DNA of 5,469 bases from Saccharofermentans sp. (lineage in GTDB: Bacteria > Bacillota_A > Clostridia > Saccharofermentanales > Saccharofermentanaceae), in the NCBI GenBank assembly GCA_024692105.1, contig JAILMZ010000032.1, positions 1 to 5,469 of the forward strand, written 5' to 3'. Below are positions 5,163-5,469 of the stretch, in pieces (position 1 is the first letter of the stretch; every line of letters begins with the position of its first letter). Both the position numbers and the translations under genes were made by a program. The notes under the pieces are model-generated. The model saw only the letters and a program-made list of their open reading frames with translations, did not search any database and was not told the origin of the DNA.

Positions 5163-5469
5163 TCAGAGCTTCGGACCAGCCTCAACGAGTGCCTTACCAG
5201 CCTCGTTTGTCTCATACTTCTTGAAGTTCTTGATGAATCTGCCTGCGAGATCCTGTGCCTTAGCATCCCACTCAGCTGCATCTGCGTATGTGTCACGAGG
5301 ATCGAGGATCTCTGTGGATACGCCGGGGAGCTCTGTAGGTACTTCGAAATCGAAGTAAGGGATCTTCTTTGTAGGAGCGTTCTTGATGGAACCGTCAAGG
5401 ATTGCATCGATGATTCCACGTGTATCAGGGATAGAGATTCTCTTGCCTGTGCCGTTCCAACCTGTGTTA
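5163..5469 (-). CDS. pckA: Phosphoenolpyruvate carboxykinase (ATP), C-terminal 101 residues
   Basis: Minus-strand frame open from the right edge to TGA (5165-5163); the start lies outside the window. The 101 visible residues read [20 protein letters not shown], then [32 protein letters not shown], and end [11 protein letters not shown]. This is the highly conserved end of ATP-dependent PEP carboxykinase, about 530-540 residues in full. The segment [10 protein letters not shown] carries the Arg and Thr that contact the adenine nucleotide in the Escherichia coli enzyme. The enzyme interconverts oxaloacetate plus ATP and PEP plus carbon dioxide plus ADP in the cytosol. In fermenting anaerobes it often runs toward oxaloacetate, fixing carbon dioxide on the way to succinate or propionate. 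It converges on the fusion gene, with two hairpins between, and has no visible functional link to it. A 91-codon frame in another register over the same bases is a shadow. Identification is very secure. Confidence 0.95.
   Translation of the reverse strand, partial: NTGWNGTGKRISIPDTRGIIDAILDGSIKNAPTKKIPYFDFEVPTELPGVSTEILDPRDTYADAAEWDAKAQDLAGRFIKNFKKYETNEAGKALVEAGPKL

Noticed and set aside
5144..5419. A 91-codon minus-strand frame with an ATG start
   Set aside because: It is out of register with pckA over the same bases, and its Ser/Arg-rich translation resembles no protein family. The conserved PEP carboxykinase end lies in the neighbouring frame.
1..5469. CRISPR arrays, tRNA or rRNA genes, insertion sequences, prophage or defence genes
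   Set aside because: I saw no regularly spaced repeats, no tRNA cloverleaf apart from the T-box RNA, no transposase or integrase motifs and no terminal inverted repeats. The window reads as ordinary chromosome apart from the T-box and fusion locus.

Overview
The window looks like chromosomal DNA from a gut- or rumen-type clostridium (Bacillota, class Clostridia, plausibly Lachnospiraceae or a relative). This rests on a ChW-repeat surface protein, a T-box riboswitch, strong AGGAGG-type ribosome sites, a YngI-like acyl-CoA synthetase and an ATP-type PEP carboxykinase. It is inferred from gene content; no marker gene fixes the genus.

Layout from left to right. (1) Bases 1-283 are the 3' end of a plus-strand gene for a secreted ChW-repeat protein, closed by a strong intrinsic terminator at 306-340. 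(2) Bases 437-1087 encode a complete NarL/LuxR-type response regulator with no histidine kinase visible beside it. (3) A long hairpin at 1129-1166 separates it from a convergent minus-strand lipoprotein gene (1185-2051). That lipoprotein carries a PrcB_C-like domain and an unrecognised C-terminal half. (4) Bases 2052-2503 hold no protein gene but are dense in regulation: the lipoprotein promoter, a 10-bp-arm dyad over the divergent promoter zone, and a full transcriptional T-box leader (about 2203-2464). The T-box has a CTC (leucine) specifier and a TGGT acceptor-pairing bulge. (5) Bases 2504-5029 encode an 841-residue fusion. Its N-terminal part is a xylose-isomerase-like TIM barrel and its C-terminal part is a complete ANL-family acyl-CoA synthetase. 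(6) Two hairpins at 5049-5131 separate it from the 3' end of a convergent minus-strand pckA gene (5163 to the right edge).

The most interesting unit is the leucine-type T-box followed by the fused acyl-CoA synthetase. A T-box of this kind switches its gene on when uncharged tRNA-Leu accumulates. A synthetase related to YngI, which in Bacillus subtilis sits in a leucine/isovalerate catabolic cluster, could supply isovaleryl-CoA. Some anaerobes, especially rumen bacteria, can carboxylate isovaleryl-CoA reductively to 2-oxoisocaproate and then make leucine. On that reading the gene is a leucine-starvation scavenging enzyme. The specifier and fold calls come from the sequence; the substrate and pathway are inference. 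The role of the fused TIM barrel is unknown.
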